Assembly: GCA_027943245.1 (NCBI GenBank)
Contig: JANDJZ010001782.1
Span: 1 to 13,771 of the forward strand
Direction: 5' to 3'
Source: Acanthamoeba sp. SK_2022b
Lineage: Eukaryota; Discosea; Longamoebia; Acanthamoebidae
DNA: 13,771 nt
The translations under genes were made by a program, and so were the position numbers. Positions 1 through 6,949 of the stretch are shown here, one piece after another. The notes beneath the pieces were generated by a model that searched no databases, was not told the DNA's origin, and worked only from the letters and a program-made list of their open reading frames with translations. Position 1 is the stretch's first letter. Every line of letters begins with the position of its first letter.

Positions 1-531
1 CTGTCCTGCCCTGTGGGCTTCAAGAACGGCACGGACGGCGGCGTCAAGGTGGCCAGCGATGCCATCCAGGCGGCCAGCGCGCCTCACGCCTTCATGGGCA
101 TGACCAAGATGGGCCAGTCCGCCATCTTCGAGACCCGCGGCAATGGCGACTGCCACGTCATCCTGCGCGGCGGCAAGCAGCCCAACTACGGCGCCGAGCA
201 TGTGCAGGCCGCCTGCGCTCTGCTGGAAGGTGCGGGCCTGCGCCCGCAGGTCATGATCGATGTCTCCCACGCCAACAGCAGCAAGCAGCACCGCCGCCAG
301 ATCGACGTGGCGGCCGACGTGGCCCAGCAGATCGCCGGTGGCGATGCCCGCATCACGGGGCTGATGATCGAAAGCCACCTGCAGGAAGGGCGGCAGGACA
401 TCGTGGACGGCCAGCCGCTGGCGCATGGCGTGTCCGTGACCGATGCCTGCATCAGCCTGGAGCAGACTGTGCCTGTGCTGCAGCAGCTGGCTGCGGCGGT
501 GAAGGCGCGGCGGGCGAAGCTGCGGGGGTGA
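1..531 (+). CDS. aroG: 3-deoxy-7-phosphoheptulonate (DAHP) synthase, class I, C-terminal half (5' end outside window)
   Basis: The product condenses phosphoenolpyruvate with erythrose 4-phosphate in the cytoplasm, the first step of the shikimate pathway. Only the last 176 residues are present; family members are about 350 residues long. The frame is open from base 1 and begins LSCPVGFKNGTDGG, so the coding region extends left of the window. Recognisable AroG/AroF/AroH signatures are the GNGDCHVILRGG phosphate-binding loop, SHANSS (metal-ligand His at fragment residue 90), MIESHL (Glu 124) and SVTDACI (Asp 148). The gene ends normally with TGA and a basic AVKARRAKLRG tail. Which feedback-type paralogue (Phe-, Tyr- or Trp-sensitive) it is cannot be decided, because the N-terminal regulatory part is missing; the symbol stands for the family. 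A hairpin repeat lies 43 bp after the stop. Confidence 0.95.
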   Translation: MSCPVGFKNGTDGGVKVASDAIQAASAPHAFMGMTKMGQSAIFETRGNGDCHVILRGGKQPNYGAEHVQAACALLEGAGLRPQVMIDVSHANSSKQHRRQIDVAADVAQQIAGGDARITGLMIESHLQEGRQDIVDGQPLAHGVSVTDACISLEQTVPVLQQLAAAVKARRAKLRG

Positions 532-966
532 GTTGACTGGCCGGGTCTGTTTTGGGCCCGCGTCAGGCAATGGGGCAGTCCTGTCCTTCGGCAGGACTGC
601 AATGCTGCAACCGCTACAGCGCAGTGGCGTGCATACAGGTCGCCGATGTAAAGACAGGGTCGGCAGACTGCGAGATCTCATTCAGATGCTGGGGCAGCGC
701 ATGCCCGCATCACGCTTTTCAGACCAGTCCGATTGCGTCATGCATTTTCGCATTGAATGATTGATTTTTATATCGGCTCAAGAGATTTTCTATTGTTGCA
801 TCCAGTGTATCTCAAGGATTGCGCCGATATGTTTGTCCATATTCCTCAGTGACAGGGATGGCGGGCAATGAATAATGAATGGCAGCTTCAACGTAACCCA
901 GGATCTTCATTTCAAAGAATTCGGGTCATATATCATGGGTTTTGATTCTGCGGAGGAGGGATAGGT
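532..966. other. Gene-free 435-bp interval with a hairpin repeat and a composition switch
   Basis: The left 110 bases are GC-rich and hold the repeat at 575-639. From about 730 the base composition drops abruptly to the AT-rich character of the transporter gene that follows. No ORF here looks like a protein family; the longest frames (533-760, 552-764) simply read through the repeat. A 25-codon ORF at 868-945 is discussed under rejected items. The only clear expression signal is the strong ribosome binding site of the next gene (GGAGGAGGG at 952-960). I see no convincing sigma70 promoter. Confidence 0.6.
575..639 (+). repeat. Dispersed hairpin repeat, copy A
   Basis: Bases 575-600 form a perfect 9-bp stem (GCAGTCCTG pairing with CAGGACTGC). 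Its loop can close further as a cTTCGg tetraloop. The same 26 bases occur in reverse complement at 13662-13687. Ungapped similarity continues on one side for another 39 positions, 28 of them identical, so the shared unit is about 65 bp and not just a hairpin. It lies just downstream of the DAHP synthase stop and could end or protect that mRNA. There is no T-tract after the stem, so a classical Rho-independent terminator is less likely than a REP-type element. Confidence 0.8.
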
Positions 967-2268
967 ATGAGGCCTGGTGATGCAAAGCGGGTATTTGACC
1001 TCGCAGTTGGGCGCTCCGCCCCACCGCTTGCCTCCATGATCACCATTTTTGCCATTAGTTTTTATAGCTCGACTCTCGTTGCCCAATTCAGCATAGCCCT
1101 TTCCTTTGCATCACTTTTCTTTGTGTTGCCGGCGAGTATTGGCGCCATCTTCTTTTCGGAAATGGCTGCCAGCAAAGATAAGGAGCAGTCAGACTCACTC
1201 ATCAGTTTGCTGTTCTGGTTGGTCCTCTTGTACACCGGGGTTTGTTTTATTCTGGTGTATTGGCTTCCTGTTATCTCGAAAACCCTGATATCCGGTTTGC
1301 CAGAGGAACTATTAAATGGAGCCATATCCCAGGCAAGGTTGATAATTCTGTGTATTCCATTCTTCGGAATCATCAATGTATGTAGCTGCGTTCTTGAGTC
1401 AAGATCACATACCGCCATCGTTGCAAAATTCAGAATGTGGCAGGTTTTTTTCCATGCAGCCTGTGTGATTGTTGTGCTGGTGCTGCTTGGGAGGAATGAG
1501 TGGATGAGTGATGACTCGGTCGCTCTTGCCTATCTGTTCAGTGACATCATTTTTTCCATTGCCGCATATGCTTTGATGCGGAAATACTGTCAATTCAGTT
1601 TTTCATTCAATTTTCGTGGATTGCCTGGCAGAAGAATATTTTCCGTTTTGATTCCTGGTTATGCCAATTCTTTCTTTGGAAAATATCTGCTCTATATATT
1701 GTCAATGTCTGTTGCAGGGCTGGGTGCAATGTATTCTGCAATTCAATCCCAAGCTTCTGCCATATTGCTTTTGGCAGAACTGCCTGCCATGGGAGTCTGT
1801 GCTCTTCTGGCGATGGAGATATCAAAAAATCGTGGAAGATGGGCAGTGCAATTTCAGTTCATCAAAGATTCTTCTTCATTGATGATTTATTGTGCCATTA
1901 TTCCGGCTGTTGCATTGCTTGTATTCATGCTGTTCTATGAAATATCGATGGCCAATGGTTATCAAATTGTCGGTGAGGGGTTCCTTTCCTTGGTTTGCAA
2001 AGGAATTGCGGATGTGGGGTTTTTCTATGCGGCAGCAATTTCTGGCGGGCTAGGCCTTTATTGGTCGTCAAGAATCATTTTTTGGGTTGTTTACGCATTG
2101 GTGTTTTTTGCCCCGATGTCATTGGGATTTCATGGCTCCAGTTATTCCATGATCAATTATGTTTTCTCATTTTCTTCTCTCCTGTCCTGTGCGCTGTTGG
2201 TCCTGCTTATCCGCAACGGGCGAGATTCCCTATCCGAAGAGAAGATTGGCTTGAAGCAGAGCCTGTAG
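967..2268 (+). CDS. Polytopic membrane exporter, MOP superfamily (MATE- or flippase-like), AT-rich
   Basis: This 433-aa protein is almost entirely hydrophobic segments separated by short polar loops. I count roughly ten to twelve possible membrane spans, for example around residues 22-60, 80-105, 125-143, 158-175, 186-204, 225-250, 306-325, 365-386 and 396-415. The stretch near residues 115-150 resembles the segment of MATE/MOP proteins in which an invariant Pro precedes a long membrane span. MOP proteins flip lipid-linked sugars or export small molecules by cation exchange; no substrate can be assigned. The start is supported by GGAGGAGGG at 952-960, six bases before ATG. Codon and base use are far more AT-rich than all neighbours, and no glycan or natural-product genes accompany it, which points to recent horizontal arrival as a single gene. 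A Wzx-type polysaccharide flippase is the main alternative to MATE. Confidence 0.72.
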   Translation: MRPGDAKRVFDLAVGRSAPPLASMITIFAISFYSSTLVAQFSIALSFASLFFVLPASIGAIFFSEMAASKDKEQSDSLISLLFWLVLLYTGVCFILVYWLPVISKTLISGLPEELLNGAISQARLIILCIPFFGIINVCSCVLESRSHTAIVAKFRMWQVFFHAACVIVVLVLLGRNEWMSDDSVALAYLFSDIIFSIAAYALMRKYCQFSFSFNFRGLPGRRIFSVLIPGYANSFFGKYLLYILSMSVAGLGAMYSAIQSQASAILLLAELPAMGVCALLAMEISKNRGRWAVQFQFIKDSSSLMIYCAIIPAVALLVFMLFYEISMANGYQIVGEGFLSLVCKGIADVGFFYAAAISGGLGLYWSSRIIFWVVYALVFFAPMSLGFHGSSYSMINYVFSFSSLLSCALLVLLIRNGRDSLSEEKIGLKQSL

Positions 2269-2293
2269 CAGTGGTGGCCCTTGGCGAGGTGAT

Positions 2294-2304
2294 CTGTCCT
2301 TCGG
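2294..2304 (+). repeat. 11-bp fragment of the hairpin repeat beyond the transporter gene
   Basis: CTGTCCTTCGG occurs here, 25 bp after the transporter stop, and identically at 581-591 inside hairpin copy A. The pairing arm on the right is degenerate (GGGGGAGG in place of CAGGACTG), so this looks like half of an element. The two copies flank the AT-rich segment as direct repeats. Eleven bases in GC-rich DNA can match by chance, hence the modest confidence. Confidence 0.35.
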
Positions 2305-2325
2305 GGGGAGGCGGCGGGGGCGCCC

Positions 2326-2781
2326 TCAGGCCCGCACGGGCCTGGGCTCCAGATTGCGCGCCGTGCCCAGCCAGGTCGCGCAATGCGTTTCATGACCATC
2401 CTCGGCCACCGCGAACAGGTCGGCTGCGCAGATGCTGAGCACGCGGCCGGCATCCACCACGCGGCCGCGCGCCCGCAGGTGGGTGCCGCGTGCGGGGGCG
2501 AAGAGCTTCACGCTGCCGTCCACCGTGGCATTGGCCCAGCCGGCAGGCAGCAGCGAACCTGCGGCCGACACCGCCGCAAAGTCGCCCAGCGCAAAGACCG
2601 CCGTGGCCTGCAACTGGCCCGGCTGAAAGCACAGGGCATCGGCAATGGGCATCTCCAGCTCGGTGGCTCCGGGCTCGGCACGCACGAAGCGCAGGCCCAG
2701 GGTGCGCGCCATGGGCATGGCCAGCACGGTGTTCTGCAGCGCCTGGGTGGATGGGGTGGGGTGCGTGGTCGGCTCAGTCAT
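2326..2781 (-). CDS. PaaI-type hotdog-fold thioesterase
   Basis: This 151-aa protein fits the single hotdog-fold acyl-CoA thioesterase size. The core runs through LGLRFVRAEPGATELEMPIAD (about residues 28-48), the helix with GQLQATAVFALGDFAAVSAAG (55-75, Asp67 in the position of the conserved acid of PaaI-like enzymes), and the strands ANATVDGSVKLFAPARGTHLRARGRVVDAG (83-112). The usual HGG motif is replaced by PGQ, so specificity and activity are uncertain. The start at 2781 is chosen because GAAGGAGA lies just upstream. An upstream in-frame Met at 2922 would add 47 low-complexity residues overlapping the regulator gene. The first 8 bases (ATGACTGA) overlap the end of the MerR gene, implying translational coupling and a shared mRNA. 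A perfect 8-bp hairpin covers its stop codon. Confidence 0.8.
   Translation of the reverse strand: MTEPTTHPTPSTQALQNTVLAMPMARTLGLRFVRAEPGATELEMPIADALCFQPGQLQATAVFALGDFAAVSAAGSLLPAGWANATVDGSVKLFAPARGTHLRARGRVVDAGRVLSICAADLFAVAEDGHETHCATWLGTARNLEPRPVRA
2327..2344 (-). terminator. Hairpin over the thioesterase stop codon
   Basis: CAGGCCCG and CGGGCCTG form a perfect inverted repeat separated by two bases, straddling the TGA of the thioesterase gene. It could stop transcription or protect the 3' end, but no T-run follows on either strand and GC-rich palindromes occur by chance here. Confidence 0.3.
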
Positions 2782-3241
2782 GGCCTGTCTCCTTCGTGGT
2801 GGGTGAAGCGGCACGGCGCACGCGCGGCCAGGGCGCGGCGGGTTTGTCGGGTGCGTTGGATGGGGCCGGTGCCGTCTGCGCCAGATCCCGCTCGGCCTGG
2901 CGGGCGCGCAGCCACTGCACATGGTCCAGGGCCTGGGCGCGCTGGGCCTGCAGCGCAGCGATCTGTTCGTCTATCTCCTGTACGCGCTGCTGCACGGCAT
3001 CGGCCAGGTCACCGGGGCCTATGCGCCCCGCACGCCAGGCGCGCAGGTTCTCGGCAATGCGCGGCAGCCCGAACCCCAGCGCGCGGGACATGGCGATGAA
3101 CACCACCTCGCGCCGGGCCGAGCGCGGATAGTCGCGGTAGCCATTGGGCAGGCGCCGGGGCTTGAGCAGGCCCGCGCGCTCGTAGTGCCGCAGCGCGTGG
3201 ATGGAGACGCCCGTGAGCCGGGCGAGTTCGGAGATCAGCAT
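2774..3241 (-). CDS. MerR-family transcriptional regulator
   Basis: This 155-aa protein begins with the family's winged-helix signature: MLISELARLTGVSIHALRHY, then ERAGLLKPRRLPNGYRDY (residues 1-39). The second helical pair follows (VVFIAMSRALGFGLPRIAENL). Residues about 76-115 form a dimerisation coiled coil (AVQQRVQEIDEQIAALQAQR). The tail is Ala/Pro/Arg-rich and has no cysteines, so a metal sensor of the MerR/CueR type is unlikely and a small-organic or redox-insensitive ligand mode is more plausible. The start at 3241 places the HTH at the very N-terminus, as is standard. It is cotranscribed with the thioesterase and overlaps it by 8 bp, so it probably controls its own two-gene unit. No Shine-Dalgarno sequence is obvious. 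Confidence 0.88.
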   Translation of the reverse strand: MLISELARLTGVSIHALRHYERAGLLKPRRLPNGYRDYPRSARREVVFIAMSRALGFGLPRIAENLRAWRAGRIGPGDLADAVQQRVQEIDEQIAALQAQRAQALDHVQWLRARQAERDLAQTAPAPSNAPDKPAAPWPRVRRAASPTTKETGHD

Positions 3242-3245
3242 GTGC

Positions 3246-3261
3246 CAAGGCTAGCAAGGCT
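3246..3261 (-). promoter_or_regulatory. Direct repeat in front of the MerR gene, possible operator
   Basis: Two copies of CAAGGCT separated by AG (read on the plus strand) lie 5-20 bases upstream of the regulator start, with a GCTAGC palindrome at the junction. MerR proteins usually bind dyads inside a long-spacer promoter, so this direct-repeat form is only suggestive. Confidence 0.25.
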
Positions 3262-3325
3262 CGTGCTGGGTTAGGGTTGGGAAGGGGACAGGTTTTTTTC
3301 TATCGCTGTCTCTTGCCAGTCGTCT

Positions 3326-4108
3326 TCAAGCCGGCTGCGCGGCAGGCCTCATCACGCGCGCCGTGAACCGGGCCATGAACTCGCGCGTGACAATGCGCCC
3401 GCCCAGGGCCGTCAGGTAGTTGGCGCAGCCGTGCACCACCGAGGCGCGGTTGTCGTCGAAGGCTTTCAGCCCCAGGCGAACCACGTCTTCGCTGGATGCT
3501 TTTTTCCCGAAGGATGCGGCCTCGCCGGCGCGGGCGAAGAACGCCGTGTCGGTAGCGCCCGGGCACAACGCCAGCACGCGCACGCCGCGCGGCCGGTACT
3601 CGGCCCAGAGCGCTTCGCTGAACGAAAGGACGAAGGCCTTGGTCGCCGCGTAGACAGCCATGTACGGGACCGGCTGAAACGCTGCCGTGGAGGCGATGTT
3701 GATGACGCCGCCCTGGCGCTGCTCCAGCGCGGGGAGCAACAGGTGCGTCAGCTCCACCAGGGCGCCCACATTCAGGTCGATGGCCTCCCGCTGCATGGCC
3801 AGCGCCAGTTCATCAAACCTGCCGTGGGTGCCGAAGCCGGCGTTGTTCACCAGCAGATCCGGCAGCAGGCCCTTGGCGCTGACGGTATCGAAGACCCGCC
3901 GGGCCGCCCCGGGTGCGGCCAGGTCCTCCACCAGGAACTCGGCGCCGGGCAATTCGCGGGCGAGCTTCTCGAGCCTGTCGCGGCTGCGCGCGATCAGCAC
4001 GACTTTGGCGCCACGGCGGGCAAGCTCCCTGGCGAATACTTCGCCGATGCCCATGGAGGCGCCGGTCACCAGGACGGTTTTCTGGGAGAAATCAAAAGGG
4101 GTTTTCAT
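3326..4108 (-). CDS. Short-chain dehydrogenase/reductase (SDR), classical type, probably NADP(H)-dependent
   Basis: This 260-aa cytoplasmic oxidoreductase has all classical SDR landmarks: the dinucleotide-binding TGASMGIG at residues 15-22, NNAG at 88-91, Asn113 (DLNVG), catalytic Ser140 (NIAS), and Tyr153/Lys157 in the YAATK motif, followed by LCPGATDT at 182-188. The basic residues Arg41 and Arg43 after the second strand (IARSRDRL) favour NADP(H). The C-terminal extension RIVTREFMARFTARVMRP is of the kind seen in DltE/YqjQ-like SDRs. The substrate is unknown. The start at 4108 is the first Met of the recognisable domain; the frame stays open upstream, but only as antisense of the LysR gene. 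The gene is divergent from a LysR regulator with a 66-bp gap, the usual layout for a regulated SDR. Confidence 0.9.
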   Translation of the reverse strand: MKTPFDFSQKTVLVTGASMGIGEVFARELARRGAKVVLIARSRDRLEKLARELPGAEFLVEDLAAPGAARRVFDTVSAKGLLPDLLVNNAGFGTHGRFDELALAMQREAIDLNVGALVELTHLLLPALEQRQGGVINIASTAAFQPVPYMAVYAATKAFVLSFSEALWAEYRPRGVRVLALCPGATDTAFFARAGEAASFGKKASSEDVVRLGLKAFDDNRASVVHGCANYLTALGGRIVTREFMARFTARVMRPAAQPA

Positions 4109-4174
4109 GCACTCGAGTATTGCGACAGGGGGCCCGCCTGGGAATGGGCAGCGCTGGTAAGCTGATTTGCATTC
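4109..4174. promoter_or_regulatory. Divergent SDR/LysR promoter region
   Basis: This 66-bp interval separates the SDR start from the LysR start, so promoters for both must lie here or inside the coding ends. LysR regulators normally bind such intergenic regions at T-N11-A dyads. I cannot identify a convincing dyad or -35/-10 pair by eye. Neither start has a clear Shine-Dalgarno sequence. Confidence 0.45.
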
Positions 4175-5122
4175 ATGAAAAACCAACCGCCCACCACCTG
4201 GGATGACCTGCGCGTGCTCCTGGCGCTTCACCGCCACCAAAGCCTGCTGGCCGCAGGCGCTGCCCTGGGCCTGTCCACCTCCACCGTCGCGCGGCGCATC
4301 GAGGCGCTGGAGCAATCCCTGGGCCGCGCCCTGGTACACCGCAGCAGCGCAGGGACGACGGTCGAGCCCGATGCGATGGAACTGGTGGAGCTGGCCGAGC
4401 AATTCGAGCTGGGACTGGGCGGCATCAAGCGCGACGACCGGCCCGCTGAGAAGGCCCATGCGCTGACCGGCACCATCCGCGTCAGCATGGGCGAAGGCTT
4501 CGTGAAGCCGGTGACCGCCGTGCTCTCGCAGTTGAGAAGCGCGCACCCCGGGCTGCATATCGAAGTGGCCGTGGAGTCGCGCTTCACGGATGTCGGGCGG
4601 CGCGAAGTGGACGTTGCGCTCCGGGTCGGGCGCTCCAGCTCGGCCGTGGTGGTGGAGAAATGGGCGGGGCAACTGACGTTTGGCCTGTACGCCTCGCACG
4701 GCTATGTCGAGCAGCGCCTGCCGGGTCGCCGCCTGCGCGTGCAGGACTTCGCCAGCCACGACTTCGTGGGACAGGACCTGGCCACCGGCCGGCAGGACGC
4801 CTCCAACCTGTGGCTGGCCAGCCGGGGCGCCACCCGGTTCGTCTTTCGATCCGCCTCCGACCTGGCCCGCCAGGAGGCCACGGAGCAAGGCCAGGGCATC
4901 TGCCTGCTGCCCGACGCCATGGCCCATGCCGTGCCCGGCCTGGCACGGCTGGAGGTGGATGCGCCGCTGCCGTCCTGCCCGGTGTACCTGGCCTATCACC
5001 GCGACCGCCGCAACGTGCCGGGCGTGCGGGCGGTCATTGACGCGCTGGGCGCGGCGCTGGCCGAAGGGCTGCAGCCGCCCGCAGAAAAAGCCGAAGCGGC
5101 CAACCCTGCCGCGCAGTCATGA
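4175..5122 (+). CDS. LysR-family transcriptional regulator
   Basis: This 315-aa protein has the typical LysR size and architecture. The N-terminal HTH runs from WDDLRVLLALHRHQSLLAAG through LGLSTSTVARRIEALEQSLG (about residues 9-52). A linker helix follows, then the periplasmic-binding-protein-like effector domain from about residue 93 (GTIRVSMGEGFVKPV) to the end. The variant STSTVARRIEALEQ, in place of the common TQSAVSRRIKxLE, is typical of the subset of LysR proteins that often sit beside oxidoreductases. It is divergent from the SDR, which is the likely target. Its 3' end converges on dbpA with two hairpins between. The last 15 residues are Ala/Glu/Pro-rich and probably disordered. Confidence 0.92.
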   Translation: MKNQPPTTWDDLRVLLALHRHQSLLAAGAALGLSTSTVARRIEALEQSLGRALVHRSSAGTTVEPDAMELVELAEQFELGLGGIKRDDRPAEKAHALTGTIRVSMGEGFVKPVTAVLSQLRSAHPGLHIEVAVESRFTDVGRREVDVALRVGRSSSAVVVEKWAGQLTFGLYASHGYVEQRLPGRRLRVQDFASHDFVGQDLATGRQDASNLWLASRGATRFVFRSASDLARQEATEQGQGICLLPDAMAHAVPGLARLEVDAPLPSCPVYLAYHRDRRNVPGVRAVIDALGAALAEGLQPPAEKAEAANPAAQS

Positions 5123-5192
5123 CAGGCCCGGTCTTTCCAGACCTTTCAAGGCGAGGGCGCGGCCGACGGACCCGGTGAGCAGCCAGGACCAT

Positions 5193-5213
5193 CGTTGGGC
5201 GTTGATCCCAACG
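5193..5213. terminator. Hairpin between convergent lysR and dbpA (1)
   Basis: CGTTGGG and CCCAACG form a perfect 7-bp stem around the loop CGTTGAT, 70 bp after the LysR stop and 72 bp after the dbpA stop. Convergent genes commonly share such a structure as a bidirectional terminator. On the plus strand AACAAGAA follows and no T-run is present, so termination efficiency is uncertain. Confidence 0.45.
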
Positions 5214-5241
5214 AAACAAGAATGGGCAGTGGCTGGCGCGA

Positions 5242-5261
5242 AACGACCCGTTGTGGTCGTT
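5242..5261. terminator. Hairpin between convergent lysR and dbpA (2)
   Basis: AACGACC and GGTCGTT form a 7-bp stem with a 6-base loop. It extends by CGA/TCG if one A is bulged. It lies 23 bases after the dbpA stop on that gene's strand, a typical terminator position, though it lacks a strong U-tract. Confidence 0.45.
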
Positions 5262-5284
5262 CGTGCCTCGGCGCCTGCAACCGC

Positions 5285-6685
5285 TCAATCCTTGAGCAAG
5301 CGCGCCTTCACCGTTCGCCCCTTGATCTTTCCGCTATTGAGCCGGGCAACCACGTCATGCGCAATCTTGCGGTCCACGGCCACATAGGTTGCGAACTCGT
5401 TGATGTCGATCTTGCCCACTTGCTCGCGGGTGTAGCCCAGGTCTGCGGTGAGCGCGCCCAGCACATCGCCCGGGCGGATCTTGTCCTTGCGGCTGGCATT
5501 GATGTGGATGGTGGCCATGGATGGCAGGAGCCGGCCACCGGGAGTCGGCGTCAGCTCGTCCAGCGGGTACCAGACGGATGGGCTGCCCTGCATCTGCTCG
5601 ATGTTTCCGACCGCGCCCATTTCGTCCATCGTCGCAAGACTCAGGGCCAGGCCTTTCTGGCCGGCGCGGCCTGTGCGGCCGATGCGGTGCACGTGCACTT
5701 CAGGGTCGGGCGTGATGTCCACGTTGATGACGGCGCCCAGGTTGGTCACATCCAGCCCGCGAGCCGCCACATCGGTGGCGACCAGCACGGAGCAACTGCC
5801 GTTCACGAAGCGCACCAGCACCTGGTCACGGTCACGCTGCTCCAGATCGCCGTGCAGCTCCAGCGCGCTGTAGCCCTGGGCCTGCAGCAGCTCGGCAAGG
5901 GCCCGGCAGCGCGCCTTGGTATTGCAGAAGGCCAGCGTGCTCTCGGGCCGGAAATGCTCCAGCAGGCGAGCCACCGCAGGCAGCCGCTCTTCCTTGTCCA
6001 CCTCGTACCAGCGCTGCTCGATCTGCTCGCCGCTGTGCTGCGCGGCGACCTTGACCGTGACCGGGTCACGCATGAATCGCGCGGCCAGCTTGGCGATGCC
6101 TTCAGGGTAGGTTGCGGAGAACAGCAAGGTCTGGCGCTGCGGGGGGCACTGCTTAGCGACCTTGGCGATGTCATCGACGAAACCCATGTCGAGCATGCGA
6201 TCCGCTTCGTCGAGCACCAAGGTGTTCAGCGAATCAAGGTTCAGATTGCCCCGGTCCAGGTGATCGATCACACGGCCGGGCGTGCCCACGATCACGTGCG
6301 CGCCGTTCTCAAGGCTCGCGTTCTGGCCGCGCAGCGGAACGCCGCCGGACAGGGTCACCACCTTGACGTTGTCTTCCGCACGCGCCAGGCGGCGAATCTC
6401 GGTCGTCACCTGATCGGCCAGCTCGCGGGTGGGGCAGAGCACCAGGCCTTGCACCGAGAAATTGCGCGTATCCAGCTTGGCCAGCAGCGCCAGGGCAAAG
6501 GCTGCGGTCTTGCCGCTGCCGGTCTTCGCCTGGGCGATCACATCCTTGCCTTCAAGCGCAGGGGGCAGGCTGGCGAGCTGAATCGCCGTCATTTCAAGGT
6601 AGCCGAGCCGCTCAAGATTGGCGAGCGTCGCAGGCGAAAGCGCAAGTTTGTCGAAGGAATGGGGGGAAGCCGAGGGTGCAGTCAT
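5285..6685 (-). CDS. dbpA: DEAD-box ATP-dependent RNA helicase DbpA
   Basis: DbpA is an RNA helicase that binds hairpin 92 of 23S rRNA and acts in large-subunit ribosome assembly. The 466-aa protein has the complete motif set: Q motif from Phe11 to Gln36, Walker A AKTGSGKT (53-60), PTRELA (85-90), TPGR (135-138), DEAD (159-162), SAT (190-192), ATDVAARGLD (303-312) and HRIGRTGR (333-340). The C-terminal 70 residues (KIRPGDVLGALTADLG, then VGKIDI, YVAVDR and SGKIKGR) match the DbpA-specific RNA-binding domain that separates it from RhlE, SrmB or CsdA. Length fits the family (about 460). The start at 6685 leaves the normal short N-terminus. No Shine-Dalgarno precedes it, but a TAAAAT box ends 6 bases before the ATG (see findings). 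The gene stands alone. Confidence 0.95.
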   Translation of the reverse strand: MTAPSASPHSFDKLALSPATLANLERLGYLEMTAIQLASLPPALEGKDVIAQAKTGSGKTAAFALALLAKLDTRNFSVQGLVLCPTRELADQVTTEIRRLARAEDNVKVVTLSGGVPLRGQNASLENGAHVIVGTPGRVIDHLDRGNLNLDSLNTLVLDEADRMLDMGFVDDIAKVAKQCPPQRQTLLFSATYPEGIAKLAARFMRDPVTVKVAAQHSGEQIEQRWYEVDKEERLPAVARLLEHFRPESTLAFCNTKARCRALAELLQAQGYSALELHGDLEQRDRDQVLVRFVNGSCSVLVATDVAARGLDVTNLGAVINVDITPDPEVHVHRIGRTGRAGQKGLALSLATMDEMGAVGNIEQMQGSPSVWYPLDELTPTPGGRLLPSMATIHINASRKDKIRPGDVLGALTADLGYTREQVGKIDINEFATYVAVDRKIAHDVVARLNSGKIKGRTVKARLLKD

Positions 6686-6691
6686 GGCGGC

Positions 6692-6697
6692 ATTTTA
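6692..6697 (-). promoter_or_regulatory. Possible -10 box of dbpA implying a leaderless mRNA
   Basis: On the minus strand TAAAAT (5 of 6 matches to TATAAT) is followed by six bases and then the dbpA ATG, so a start of transcription 6-7 bases downstream would coincide with the start codon. No good -35 hexamer is visible at 17 bp. Confidence 0.3.
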
Positions 6698-6894
6698 GTT
6701 TTGGCGCTCTCAGGGCCGGGGCGCGGCGCGCTGGTCACTGAGAAAGAACAGGGGCTTGCTGGGCCATTGCCGGCATGTGCGAGAAGACGGCCAGCGGGGT
6801 GTTGACGGCATGGATGGCAAGAGGTCTGCCGTGGGGCTAACAGATAGCAACCAGCCTGAAGCTGCCGGCCAGCAGTCGGCTGGCGACCCATTGC

Positions 6895-6949
6895 GGTCTT
6901 CGAAGCAAATTCAAAAGCGGTCGTCCAGAGCACCCCAGTTTCGAAGACC
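6895..6949. repeat. Spaced inverted repeat GGTCTTCGAA ... TTCGAAGACC
   Basis: Two perfect 10-base arms separated by 35 bases. Each arm contains the 6-base palindrome TTCGAA, so each is itself a partial palindrome. Function is unknown. It could be the ends of a small decayed element, or binding sites. Confidence 0.5.

Noticed and set aside
575..600. Classical Rho-independent terminator of the DAHP synthase gene
   Set aside because: The stem is strong but no T-tract follows it, and the same 26 bases with flanking homology recur elsewhere, which fits a dispersed repeat better.
868..945. 25-codon ORF just before the transporter (starting MNNEWQLQRN)
   Set aside because: No convincing ribosome binding site, no precursor-peptide features and no modifying enzymes nearby; ORFs of this length are expected by chance in AT-rich sequence.
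3326..4999. A 557-codon minus-strand frame that fuses the SDR to a 297-residue N-terminal extension
   Set aside because: The extension is exactly antisense to the LysR gene, is low-complexity Gln/Gly/His-rich and matches no fold; the SDR starts with a normal N-terminus at 4108.
5195..6805. A 536-codon plus-strand frame across the dbpA region
   Set aside because: It is antisense to a complete DbpA with all motifs and has the biased composition of a shadow frame in GC-rich DNA.
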